Below, in pieces: positions 8,987 through 16,928 of a stretch of DNA of 50,911 bases. Every line of letters starts with the position of its first letter. The first letter of the stretch is position 1. A program made the position numbers and the translations under genes. The DNA comes from Micromonospora sp. MW-13 (GTDB lineage Bacteria > Actinomycetota > Actinomycetes > Mycobacteriales > Micromonosporaceae), in the NCBI RefSeq assembly GCF_003434305.1, contig NZ_QKKX01000088.1, positions 1 through 50,911 on the forward strand, in the 5' to 3' direction. The notes under the pieces were generated by a model. That model was not told where the DNA came from, did not search any database, and saw only the letters and a list, made by a program, of their open reading frames with translations.

Positions 8987-9163
8987 CGCGTCCTCCAGGT
9001 CGGCCGGTGGATCCAGGCTAACGCCGGCCGCCCGAATCCACAGGCCCCGTCCACACCCTGTGGATAGCACATGTGTACGACAGTATTTGATCATGAAAAA
9101 CCGGCGCTGAGCTGCGGTGAGTACGCTGTATCTGACGATCGCCCCTCCCCTGTCTGGAACCAC

Positions 9164-10591
9164 GTGCGCGTAGCTCACCACCGGGTCGTCCGGGACGTCA
9201 CGGTCCGCCTGCCGATGGCGTCGACCGCCGTCGAGGCGTGCCAGTGGACCGTCGCCGCGCTCGCCCGGTACGCGCCGGCCACCATCTCCGTCCTGCTCCA
9301 CGTGCCGGACCGGCTCCGCTGCGTCGCGGCCACCGGCGCCTGGCAGGTCTTCTCGACCGTCCCGCCGAAGGCCGGCATCGTCGGCCGGGTGTACGCCTCC
9401 GGCACCGGCGCCACCGTCCCCGACGTCACCGCCGACCCCGACTACCTCCCGGTACGCCCCGACGTGACCGCCGAGGTCTGCGTGCCGGTGCTCGACCCGG
9501 CGGGCCGCCCGATCGGGGTGCTCGACCTCCAGTGGAGCGGGCCGGTCGAGCTGGCCCTGTGGCGGGAGACCGCCGAGCGCGTCGCCGGCCGGCTCGGTGC
9601 CCGGATAACGGCGCTGGGCGGCCCGCCGGCGGAGAGCCGCAGCGAGAAGTTGCTGCGGCACGCCGCCGCGCTGACCGTCGCCCCCACCGAGTGGGACCTG
9701 ATGACCACGGCGATCTGCGCGGCCCGGGAGGTCTCCACCCTCTCCGCGGCGGTGCTGCTGCTGGCCGACGGGGCCGGCCCCCGGCTGGGCGCCCCGACCG
9801 GAACGCCCGGCGAGTTGGAGTCCCGCGTCCGGGCCGAGCTGACCGAGGCCGGCGCCCCGGCGCTGCACCGGATGATCGCCCGGGCCCACCGGCACGGCCC
9901 CGGCTACACCCTCGGGGAGGCGGGGCACCCGCCCACCGCGGAGTACCGCCCGCTCGCCGACGCCGGGGTGCGCACCCTGGTGGCGGTACCGGTCGGCCCG
10001 CCCGACCGGGGCGGGGTGCTGCTGGTCGCCGACGAGCGGCTGCTGCGGCCCGACCCGACCACCGTCAACCTGGTGGAGTTGCTCGCCGGGCAGGCGTGGA
10101 CCTGCCTGGACCGGCTGCGCACGCTGGCCCGGCTGCGCGAGCAGGCCAGCTCCGACCCGCTCACCGGGCTGGGGCACACCGGGCCGTTCGGGCAGCGGAT
10201 CGCCCGCGCCACGCCGGGGCGTACGGCCCTGCTGGCGATCGACGTGGACGGTTTCAAGGCGGTCAACGACACGTACGGCCACCAGGCCGGCGACCGGTTG
10301 CTGGTCGGGCTGGCCCGGGCGCTGGAAGCGGCGCTGCGCCAGGGCGACGAGCTGTACCGGATCGGCGGGGACGAGTTCGTCGCGGTGATCGAGGTGAGCC
10401 GCCCCGAGGAGGCGGTCCGGATCGCCGAGCGGCTGGCCGAGGCGGCCCGGAGCACCGGCCGCACCATCAGCGTCGGCGTCGCCCTGCCCCAGGCCGGCGA
10501 GCCGTCCGAGCAGACCCTGCGCCGCGCCGACCAGGCCCTCTACGCGGTCAAGCGCCAGGGCCGCGACGGCGTCCGCCTAGCCACCACGTGA
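9164..10591 (+). CDS. GAF-GAF-GGDEF diguanylate cyclase
   Basis: Makes c-di-GMP from two GTP. Residues about 10-160 and 180-330 look like two GAF sensor domains, with AGIVGRVYASGTGATVPDV typical of the first. The C-terminal GGDEF domain starts at SDPLTGL and carries an intact GGDEF at residues 401-405. RQGD, five residues before it, is the inhibitory I-site. There is no membrane segment, so it is a cytoplasmic sensor. The frame is open from ATG 9071 (506 aa), but that stretch has no ribosome site and no domain. GTG 9164 gives the start expected for VAHHRVVRDV homologues; the choice is uncertain. Confidence 0.9.
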   Translation: MRVAHHRVVRDVTVRLPMASTAVEACQWTVAALARYAPATISVLLHVPDRLRCVAATGAWQVFSTVPPKAGIVGRVYASGTGATVPDVTADPDYLPVRPDVTAEVCVPVLDPAGRPIGVLDLQWSGPVELALWRETAERVAGRLGARITALGGPPAESRSEKLLRHAAALTVAPTEWDLMTTAICAAREVSTLSAAVLLLADGAGPRLGAPTGTPGELESRVRAELTEAGAPALHRMIARAHRHGPGYTLGEAGHPPTAEYRPLADAGVRTLVAVPVGPPDRGGVLLVADERLLRPDPTTVNLVELLAGQAWTCLDRLRTLARLREQASSDPLTGLGHTGPFGQRIARATPGRTALLAIDVDGFKAVNDTYGHQAGDRLLVGLARALEAALRQGDELYRIGGDEFVAVIEVSRPEEAVRIAERLAEAARSTGRTISVGVALPQAGEPSEQTLRRADQALYAVKRQGRDGVRLATT

Positions 10592-10620
10592 CCCTCCACC
10601 CCCACCCTCATCCCTTCGCA

Positions 10621-10677
10621 CTTTCAGTGAAAGCGTGGCCATCCGCCGCCGCAAAGGCACTCTTTCTCGGAAAGTGC
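10621..10677. terminator. Two short hairpins between convergent genes
   Basis: The first hairpin is CTTTC-AGT-GAAAG at 10621-10633. The second is GCAC plus TTTC against GAAAGTGC, with a two-base bulge, at 10657-10677. Both follow the diguanylate cyclase stop. They share the same CTTTC/GAAAG core, as if one element were duplicated. Confidence 0.5.
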
Positions 10678-10715
10678 GGGAGAAGAGGCGGGCGGGGTGG
10701 GCGGGGTGGGAGGGG

Positions 10716-11780
10716 TTAGGGGCGGGGGGTTAGTTCCTTGGCCAGGAGTTCGGCGATCTGGGCCGTGTTCAGGGCGGCGCCCTTGCGGAGGTTGTCGCCC
10801 GTCACGAACAGGTCGAGGGCGCGGGGGTCGTCGACGGCGCGGCGGATGCGGCCGACCCAGGACGGGTCGGTGCCGACGGCGTCGATCGGCATCGGGAACT
10901 CCCCGGTGGCCGGGTCGTCGACCAGGATCACGCCGGGGGCGTTGCGCAGCGCCTCGCGGGCGCCCTCGGCGTCCACCTCCGTGCCGAAAACCGCGTGCAC
11001 GGCCACCGAGTGACCGGTCACCACCGGCACCCGGACGCAGGTCGCGGAGACCTTCAGGTCGGGCAGCCCGAGGATCTTGCGCGACTCGTTGCGCATCTTC
11101 AGCTCCTCGGACGACCAGCCGCCGTCGGCGAGCGAGCCGGCCCAGGGCACCACGTTGAGCGCCAGCGGAGCCGGGAACGGCCCCAACTCGTCGCCGACGG
11201 CCTGCCGCACGTCACCCGGCCGGGAGCCGAGCACCCGGTCCCCGGCGATCTTGCCGAGCTGGAGGTGCAGGGTGTCCACGCCGGCCTGCCCCGCCCCGGA
11301 GACCGCCTGGTACGAGGCGAGCACCAGCTCGCGCAGGCCGTACTCGCGGTGCAGCGGGGCGATCGCCACGATCATGGCGAGGGTGGTGCAGTTGGCGTTG
11401 GCGATGATCCCCTTCGGCCGGTTACCCACCTGCTCGGGGTTGATCTCGGGGACCACCAGCGGGACGTCCCGGTCCATCCGAAACGCCCCGGAGTTGTCCA
11501 CCGCCACCGCGCCCCGGCTGACCGCGACCGGCGCCCACTGCGCGGAGACGTCGTCCGGCACGTCGAACATCGCCACGTCGACGCCGTCGAACGCCTCCGG
11601 GGTGAGCGCCCCGACGGTCAACTCCTCGCCCCGGCAGCGCACCTGTCGCCCCACCGACCGCTCGGAGGCGAGCAGCCGGATCTCGCCCCAGACGTTGCGC
11701 CGGGACGACAGCAGCTCGCACATCACGGTGCCGACGGCACCGGTCGCCCCGACCACGGCAAGGGTGGGCAGCGACGGCAT
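10716..11780 (-). CDS. asd: Aspartate-semialdehyde dehydrogenase
   Basis: 354 residues; catalyses NADPH-dependent reduction of aspartyl phosphate to the semialdehyde on the way to lysine, threonine, methionine and diaminopimelate. The start is ATG 11780, five bases after the lysC stop. Visible motifs: the nucleotide-binding VVGATGAVGTVM; the catalytic cysteine in IIANANCTTLAM; SYQAVSGAGQAG; and the substrate-binding histidine in VVTGHSVAVH. Full length for the family. The operon order lysC-asd is conserved in actinobacteria. Confidence 0.97.
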   Translation of the reverse strand: MPSLPTLAVVGATGAVGTVMCELLSSRRNVWGEIRLLASERSVGRQVRCRGEELTVGALTPEAFDGVDVAMFDVPDDVSAQWAPVAVSRGAVAVDNSGAFRMDRDVPLVVPEINPEQVGNRPKGIIANANCTTLAMIVAIAPLHREYGLRELVLASYQAVSGAGQAGVDTLHLQLGKIAGDRVLGSRPGDVRQAVGDELGPFPAPLALNVVPWAGSLADGGWSSEELKMRNESRKILGLPDLKVSATCVRVPVVTGHSVAVHAVFGTEVDAEGAREALRNAPGVILVDDPATGEFPMPIDAVGTDPSWVGRIRRAVDDPRALDLFVTGDNLRKGAALNTAQIAELLAKELTPRP

Positions 11781-11785
11781 CGCCG

Positions 11786-13051
11786 CTACCGCCCGGTCCC
11801 CGCGTACACGACGGCCTCGGAGTCGCCGCCCAGCTCGAAGGCGTCGTGGATGGCCCGGACGGCCTTGTCGAGGTCGGTGTCCCGGCAGACCACGGAGACC
11901 CGGATCTCGGAGGTGGAGATCATCTCGATGTTCACCCCGGCGGCGCCGAGGGCGGCGAAGAAGCCGGCCGCCACGCCCGGGTGCGACCGCATCCCCGCGC
12001 CGATCAGCGAGACCTTGCCGACGTGGTCGTCGTAGAGCAGGCCCTTGAACTTGACCGGCTCCTGGATCTTGCTGAGCGCGGCCATGGCGGTCGGGCCGTC
12101 GGTCTTCGGCAGGGTGAACGAGATGTCCGTGCGGCCGGTGCCCTCGGTGGAGACGTTCTGCACGATCATGTCGATGTTGATCTCGGCGCCGGCGACGGTG
12201 TCGAAGATCCGCGCGGCGGCGCCCGGCTCGTCCGGCACCCCGACGATGGTGATCTTCGCCTCGCTGCGGTCGTGGGCGACCCCGGTGATCAGTGCCTGTT
12301 CCACGGGAAGGTCCTCCATCGATCCGGTGACCATGGTGCCGGTGTTGGTCGAGTATGACGAACGGACGTGGATCGGCAACCCCGCGCGCCGGGCGTACTC
12401 GACGCTGCGCAGGTGCAGCACCTTGGCGCCGCAGGCGGCCAGCTCCAGCATCTCCTCGTAGGTGATGTCCCGGATGTGCCGCGCGTTGGGCACGATCCGC
12501 GGGTCGGCGGTGAACACGCCGTCGACGTCGGTGTAGATCTCGCACACGTCGGCGTGCAGCGCGGCGGCCAGTGCCACCGCCGTGGTGTCCGAGCCGCCCC
12601 GGCCCAGCGTGGTGACGTCCTTGGTGTCCTGCGAGACGCCCTGGAAGCCGGCCACGATGACCACCGCGCCCTCGTCGAGCGCGCCCTTGAGCCGACCCGG
12701 GGTGACGTCGATGATCCGCGCCCTGCCGTGCACCGAGGTGGTGATCACGCCGGCCTGCGAGCCGGTGAACGAGCGGGCCTCGTACCCCAGGTTGTGGATG
12801 GCCATGGCGAGCAGCGCCATGGAGATCCGTTCTCCGGCGGTGAGCAGCATGTCCAGCTCGCGGCCCGGCGGCAGCGGGCTGACCTGGTTGGCCAGGTCGA
12901 GCAGTTCGTCGGTGGTGTCACCCATCGCGGAGACCACCACGACCACGTCGTCGCCGGCCTTGCGGGTGGCGACGATCCGCTCGGCCACCCGCTTGATCCG
13001 CTCGGCGTTGGCGACGGAGGACCCGCCGTACTTCTGCACCACGAGTGCCAC
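11786..13051 (-). CDS. lysC: Aspartokinase
   Basis: 421 residues from GTG 13051. Phosphorylates aspartate, the first step of the pathway continued by asd directly downstream. N-terminal kinase domain with the VQKYGGSSVAN phosphate-binding motif and FTADPRIVPNA; two C-terminal ACT domains (from about residue 260) for feedback control by lysine and threonine. An internal ATG at 12319 (residue 245, MEDLPVEQALITGV) is placed where the beta subunit begins in the alpha2beta2 enzymes of Corynebacterium and Bacillus. It may give a separate regulatory subunit. Confidence 0.97.
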   Translation of the reverse strand: MALVVQKYGGSSVANAERIKRVAERIVATRKAGDDVVVVVSAMGDTTDELLDLANQVSPLPPGRELDMLLTAGERISMALLAMAIHNLGYEARSFTGSQAGVITTSVHGRARIIDVTPGRLKGALDEGAVVIVAGFQGVSQDTKDVTTLGRGGSDTTAVALAAALHADVCEIYTDVDGVFTADPRIVPNARHIRDITYEEMLELAACGAKVLHLRSVEYARRAGLPIHVRSSYSTNTGTMVTGSMEDLPVEQALITGVAHDRSEAKITIVGVPDEPGAAARIFDTVAGAEINIDMIVQNVSTEGTGRTDISFTLPKTDGPTAMAALSKIQEPVKFKGLLYDDHVGKVSLIGAGMRSHPGVAAGFFAALGAAGVNIEMISTSEIRVSVVCRDTDLDKAVRAIHDAFELGGDSEAVVYAGTGR

Positions 13052-13297
13052 GACGGTGCACTCCCTCCCAGCGTCCCTGAGCGTGCCGACGCCGCCGGGG
13101 AACCGGCCGGCGGCGCGTATCAGACCACATCAGGGTATCCGGCAGGCCGAACGGCCGGGTCAGGTGATCCCACCATCCGGCCCGCGCGGGCCGGGCCGGC
13201 CGCCGTCCCACCAGTTCGGCAGCGGGTACGCGACACGCCGGCCGGGCCGGTGTCGCACGGGTCCCCGGGCGGGGGCGGCGCACCGCAGAATGACCCG

Positions 13298-14086
13298 GTG
13301 CATGCCCACCGCCGCGTGGCCCGGCGCCTGACCGGCGTCCTCACGCTCACCCTGCCGGCCCTGCTCGCCGCCTGCGCCGGCGACCCGCCCGCCGCGACGA
13401 CCTCGCCGCCGCCGAGCGACCCCGCGCCCGCCGCCGTCGACTCCGCCCGCGACGAGCTGGCCGCCCTGGCCGCGGCGGCCCAGGACCGGCAATTCACCGC
13501 CCGGTACACCCTCACCGGCGACGGCCCCGACCGCACGATCACGGTGACCAGCGCGAACGACGGCACCTGGCGGGTCGACGTCCCGGGTGGGGCGCTGGGC
13601 GGCACGGCGGACGTCTCGTTCGCCGGCACCGCCGACGGGCTCTTCCAGTGCGGCCTGCCGTCGGCCGGCCGCCCCGAGCCGGCGAGCTGCGTACGCCTCG
13701 GTGACCGGGACGACGCCGTCCCGGGGCGGCTGGACCCCCGGGTGCAGCACCCCTTCACCGACTGGCTGAAGGTGCTCACCGACCGGCGGGCACCGCTGGC
13801 GGTCTCTCCGGCCCGGCCGCCGGCGGGGGCGACCGGGGCCTGCTACTCGGTCGACTCGACCTCGGCCTCGCTGAACGCCCCGCTGGACGCCGGGATCTAC
13901 TGCTACGCCCCGGACGGCACGCCGACCGCCGTGCGGACCGTGACCGGCACCCTCGTCCTGGCCGGTCCGGCCGCGCCGGCCCCGGCGACCGTGCAGCTCG
14001 CCGGCCCGGTGACGGACGGCGAGCCGCTCGGTGTCGCGGCGCCGAGCGGCGCCGAGCCGACGCCCGGGGCCACCGAAACGCCCTGA
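13298..14086 (+). CDS. Predicted lipoprotein, unknown function
   Basis: Starts at GTG 13298 (or GTG 13316); a short signal sequence ends in the lipobox LLAAC, followed by a Pro/Ser linker. The 262-residue product then has a beta-rich domain (FTARYTLTGDGPDRTITV, GTWRVDVPGGALGGTADV) similar in style to LppX/LprG-type or LolA-like folds, with paired cysteines in FQCG/ASCVRL and ACYSV/YCYAP. Attached to the outer face of the membrane. Family not firmly recognised. The tail is rich in Pro/Thr. Confidence 0.7.
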   Translation: MHAHRRVARRLTGVLTLTLPALLAACAGDPPAATTSPPPSDPAPAAVDSARDELAALAAAAQDRQFTARYTLTGDGPDRTITVTSANDGTWRVDVPGGALGGTADVSFAGTADGLFQCGLPSAGRPEPASCVRLGDRDDAVPGRLDPRVQHPFTDWLKVLTDRRAPLAVSPARPPAGATGACYSVDSTSASLNAPLDAGIYCYAPDGTPTAVRTVTGTLVLAGPAAPAPATVQLAGPVTDGEPLGVAAPSGAEPTPGATETP

Positions 14087-14170
14087 CACCGCGTCCCGTT
14101 ACGGGTGGTTCTGGACACATTCTTCGACCCCGAACTTCGCGCAAAATGCCCGATACGGGACGCTTGCCCC

Positions 14171-14866
14171 ATGGCCGACCTCACCCCGCTGCTCGCCTTC
14201 CGCTGGAGTCCTCGGGCCTTCGACCCGACCGCCACGCTGCCTCCGGCCGACGCGGCCTCGCTGCTGGAGGCGGCCCGCTGGGCACCCTCCGCCGGCAACC
14301 GGCAGCCGTGGCGGTTCGCCCTCGGGCACCGCGACGACGAGACGTACAAGCGGATCCTGGTCAACCTGCCGGCGGCCGAGCAGCGGTGGGCCCGGCATGC
14401 CGCCGCCCTGTTGCTCGGCGCCCACTTGACCGCCGAGCCGGCCGGTCCCGCCGAGCCGGCCGGTGACGCCGAGCCGGCCGGTGACGCCGAGCCGGCCGGT
14501 GACGCCGACGGCGGGGCCGGGGCCGGCACGCAGGGTCACGCCGCCGGGCCGGCCCACTCGGCCGGGGTCGGCGGCGGTCACGGGCCGGCGGCGGCCGGTC
14601 CCGCCGGCCGGGCCGCGTACGACCTGGGGCAGGCGGTGGCGCACCTGACCGTGCAGGCCACCGCGCTCGGGCTGTACGTGCGTCAACTGGCCGCCTTCGA
14701 CGCCGCCGGGCTCGCCGCCGACCTGGAGCTGCCGGCCGGGATCCGCCCCCTGGTGGTGGCGGCGGTCGGCCGGCTCGGCGACCCGTTCAGCCTGCCCGAG
14801 GAGTTGCTCCGGCAGGAGACCGGCCTGCGCCGCCGCCGCCCGCTGGCCGAGCTGCTGCTGCGCTGA
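14171..14866 (+). CDS. Nitroreductase-family FMN protein
   Basis: 231 residues from ATG 14171 (MADLTPLLAFRWSPRAFDP); the frame also opens at GTG 14105, but the N-terminal RWSPRAF box of the family fits the later start. The FMN-binding AARWAPSAGNRQPWRF is clear, and AAYDLGQAVAHLTVQATALGL is the conserved helix near the flavin. Between them lies an extra low-complexity segment of about 60 residues made partly of repeated EPAGDA, which is not part of the fold. Probably an NAD(P)H-dependent oxidoreductase; substrate unknown. Confidence 0.8.
   Translation: MADLTPLLAFRWSPRAFDPTATLPPADAASLLEAARWAPSAGNRQPWRFALGHRDDETYKRILVNLPAAEQRWARHAAALLLGAHLTAEPAGPAEPAGDAEPAGDAEPAGDADGGAGAGTQGHAAGPAHSAGVGGGHGPAAAGPAGRAAYDLGQAVAHLTVQATALGLYVRQLAAFDAAGLAADLELPAGIRPLVVAAVGRLGDPFSLPEELLRQETGLRRRRPLAELLLR
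14432..14503 (+). repeat. 18-bp in-frame tandem repeat (4 units)
   Basis: Unit GCCGAGCCGGCCGGTGAC at 14450, 14468 and 14486, with a first copy at 14432 differing in the last three bases. It encodes AEPAGD repeats within the nitroreductase gene. Confidence 0.9.
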
Positions 14867-14925
14867 CCGGCCTGCCCTGACCCGGCCGGCCGGCTGCGAC
14901 GTCGATCTCAAACTCCGGACCGACC

Positions 14926-14954
14926 TTTGCACCCCCCACCTCATCACGTAGGGT
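14926..14954 (+). promoter_or_regulatory. Predicted leuA promoter
   Basis: TTTGCA (14926-14931) and TAGGGT (14949-14954) are spaced by exactly 17 nt. Transcription would begin near 14961, at or just before the leader-peptide ATG at 14964, so the leader is probably translated leaderless. Confidence 0.55.
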
Positions 14955-14963
14955 CACTCTGTC

Positions 14964-15008
14964 ATGTGGCAGGCGCAGCTTCTCCTTGGTCGCCGCGACG
15001 AGGCCTGA
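14964..15008 (+). CDS. Leucine leader peptide upstream of leuA
   Basis: A 14-codon frame reading MWQAQLLLGRRDEA, with three consecutive leucine codons CTT, CTC, CTT, two of them uncommon in this GC-rich genome. It starts a few bases after a predicted transcription start and ends 135 bases before leuA. This is the standard layout of ribosome-mediated attenuation of leucine biosynthesis, and similar leaders have been described before leuA in streptomycetes. It has no recognisable ribosome site, in keeping with leaderless initiation. Confidence 0.65.
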   Translation: MWQAQLLLGRRDEA

Positions 15009-15066
15009 CCGGCCGGCACCTCGTCGCGGAGTCGAACCGCGCCGTCCAGCACATCCGAGTTTTCCA

Positions 15067-15083
15067 TCGGCGCCTCGCGCCGA
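15067..15083 (+). promoter_or_regulatory. Hairpin in leuA leader
   Basis: A perfect 7-bp stem TCGGCGC/GCGCCGA with a CTC loop lies between the leader peptide and leuA. It could be the attenuator or its alternative; no T tract follows. Confidence 0.4.
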
Positions 15084-15143
15084 CCCGGCATCGTCGCCGA
15101 CCTTCCGATTGCTGACGCCACATGTTCAGGGGAGCACTCCGTC

Positions 15144-16892
15144 ATGGCTCAACCCACCGACGCTGACACCGATCCCATCGCCCGCCAGCGCCCCAGCCGG
15201 ATGCCGTACCAGCGGTACCAGCCGTACCACCAGCAGTTCCGGATCGACCTGCCGGACCGCGCCTGGCCGACCCGGCACGTCGAGGCCGCGCCCCGCTGGT
15301 GCGCCGTCGACCTGCGCGACGGCAACCAGGCACTGATCGACCCGATGTCCCCGGAGCGCAAGCGCCGGATGTTCCAGCTCCTGGTGCAGATGGGCTACAA
15401 GGAGATCGAGGTCGGCTTCCCGTCGGCCAGCCAGACCGACTACGAGTTCGTCCGGCAGCTCATCGAGCAGGACCTGATCCCCGACGACGTGACCATCCAG
15501 GTGCTCACCCAGTGCCGGGAACACCTGATCGAGCGGACCTTCGAGTCGCTGCGCGGCGCGAAGCGGGCGATCGTGCACTTCTACAACTCGACCTCCACCC
15601 TCCAGCGCCGGGTGGTCTTCGGGCTGGACCGGGACGGCATCACCGACATCGCCACCACCGGCGCCCGGCTCTGCCAGAAGTACGCGGAGATCCACGCCCC
15701 GGACACGGACATCTACTACGAGTACTCTCCGGAGTCGTACACGGGCACCGAGCTGGAGTACGCGCTCCAGGTCTGCTCGGCGGTGATCGACGTGATCGAC
15801 CCGACGCCGGACCGGAAGCTGATCATCAATCTGCCGGCCACCGTCGAGATGGCCACCCCGAACGCGTACGCCGACTCGATCGAGTGGATGCACCGGCGCC
15901 TGCCCCGGCGGGACAGCCTGGTGCTGAGCCTGCACCCGCACAACGACCGGGGCACCGGTGTGGCCGCCGCCGAGCTGGGGCTGCTGGCCGGCGCGGACCG
16001 GATCGAGGGCTGCCTGTTCGGCAACGGCGAGCGCACCGGCAACGTCGACCTGGTGACGCTGGGGCTCAACCTGTTCTCCCAGGGCATCGACCCGATGATC
16101 GACTTCTCGAACATCGACGAGGTCAAGCGGGCCGTCGAGTACTGCAACCAGCTCCCGGTGCACGAGCGCCACCCGTACGCGGGCGACCTGGTCTACACCG
16201 CGTTCTCCGGCTCCCACCAGGACGCGATCAAGAAGGGCTTCGACGCCCTGCACGCCGACGCGGCGGCGGCCGGGGTGCCGGTCGACCAGCACGCCTGGGC
16301 GGTGCCGTACCTGCCGATCGACCCGAAGGACCTGGGCCGCACCTACGAGGCGGTCATCCGGGTCAACTCGCAGTCCGGCAAGGGCGGCGTGGCGTACATC
16401 ATGAAGTCCGAGCACCAGCTCGACCTGCCGCGCCGGCTCCAGATCGAGTTCTCCGGCGTGGTCCAGCAGGTCACCGACCACGACGGCGGCGAGGTCGACC
16501 CGGGCACCATGTGGGAGATCTTCGCGAGTCACTACCTGCTCGACCACCAGCCCGACCCGGCCGTCACCCTGGCCGGCTACGCCATCGGCACCGCCGACGG
16601 CAAGGTCGAAATCGAGGCCCAGGTGGGCCTCGGCGGGCAGGTCCGGTCGCTGGCCGCCGTCGGCAACGGTCCGATCGACGCGTACGTCAACGCGCTCGGC
16701 TCGATGGACGTGCCGGTGCGGGTGCTCGACTACCACGAGCACGCGCTCTCCTCCGGCGGGGACGCGCAGGCCGCCGCGTACGTCGAGTGCGAGGTCGACG
16801 GCCGCACCGTGTGGGGCGTCGGGGTGGACGCGAACATCGTCACCGCCTCCGTGAAGGCGGTCACCAGCGCCGTCAACCGCGCCCGCGCCTGA
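15144..16892 (+). CDS. leuA: 2-isopropylmalate synthase
   Basis: 582 residues from ATG 15144 with GGGGAG upstream. Condenses acetyl-CoA with 2-oxoisovalerate, the committed step of leucine synthesis. The long-type (LeuA2) enzyme is recognised by PYHQQFRIDLPDRAWP, the catalytic VDLRDGNQALIDPM at the start of the TIM barrel, metal ligands HPHNDRGTG, and GNGERTGNVDLVTLG. The C-terminal LeuA allosteric domain (from about residue 440) binds leucine. Expression is probably controlled by the leader peptide at 14964. Confidence 0.97.
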   Translation: MAQPTDADTDPIARQRPSRMPYQRYQPYHQQFRIDLPDRAWPTRHVEAAPRWCAVDLRDGNQALIDPMSPERKRRMFQLLVQMGYKEIEVGFPSASQTDYEFVRQLIEQDLIPDDVTIQVLTQCREHLIERTFESLRGAKRAIVHFYNSTSTLQRRVVFGLDRDGITDIATTGARLCQKYAEIHAPDTDIYYEYSPESYTGTELEYALQVCSAVIDVIDPTPDRKLIINLPATVEMATPNAYADSIEWMHRRLPRRDSLVLSLHPHNDRGTGVAAAELGLLAGADRIEGCLFGNGERTGNVDLVTLGLNLFSQGIDPMIDFSNIDEVKRAVEYCNQLPVHERHPYAGDLVYTAFSGSHQDAIKKGFDALHADAAAAGVPVDQHAWAVPYLPIDPKDLGRTYEAVIRVNSQSGKGGVAYIMKSEHQLDLPRRLQIEFSGVVQQVTDHDGGEVDPGTMWEIFASHYLLDHQPDPAVTLAGYAIGTADGKVEIEAQVGLGGQVRSLAAVGNGPIDAYVNALGSMDVPVRVLDYHEHALSSGGDAQAAAYVECEVDGRTVWGVGVDANIVTASVKAVTSAVNRARA

Positions 16893-16902
16893 GTCGCCCG
16901 GC

Positions 16903-16926
16903 GGCGCCCGGCACCCGCCGGGCGCC
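16903..16926. terminator. Bidirectional hairpin terminator
   Basis: Perfect 10-bp stem GGCGCCCGGC/GCCGGGCGCC with an ACCC loop between the leuA stop and the convergent MFS stop. Confidence 0.7.
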
Positions 16927-16928
16927 GC

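Noticed and set aside
12368..13297. Open frame upstream of the lipoprotein gene
   Set aside because: It is antisense to lysC, and the lipobox signal starts only at 13298.
14105..14170. Upstream GTG start for the nitroreductase
   Set aside because: The extra 22 residues precede the family N-terminus and include Cys-rich non-conserved sequence.
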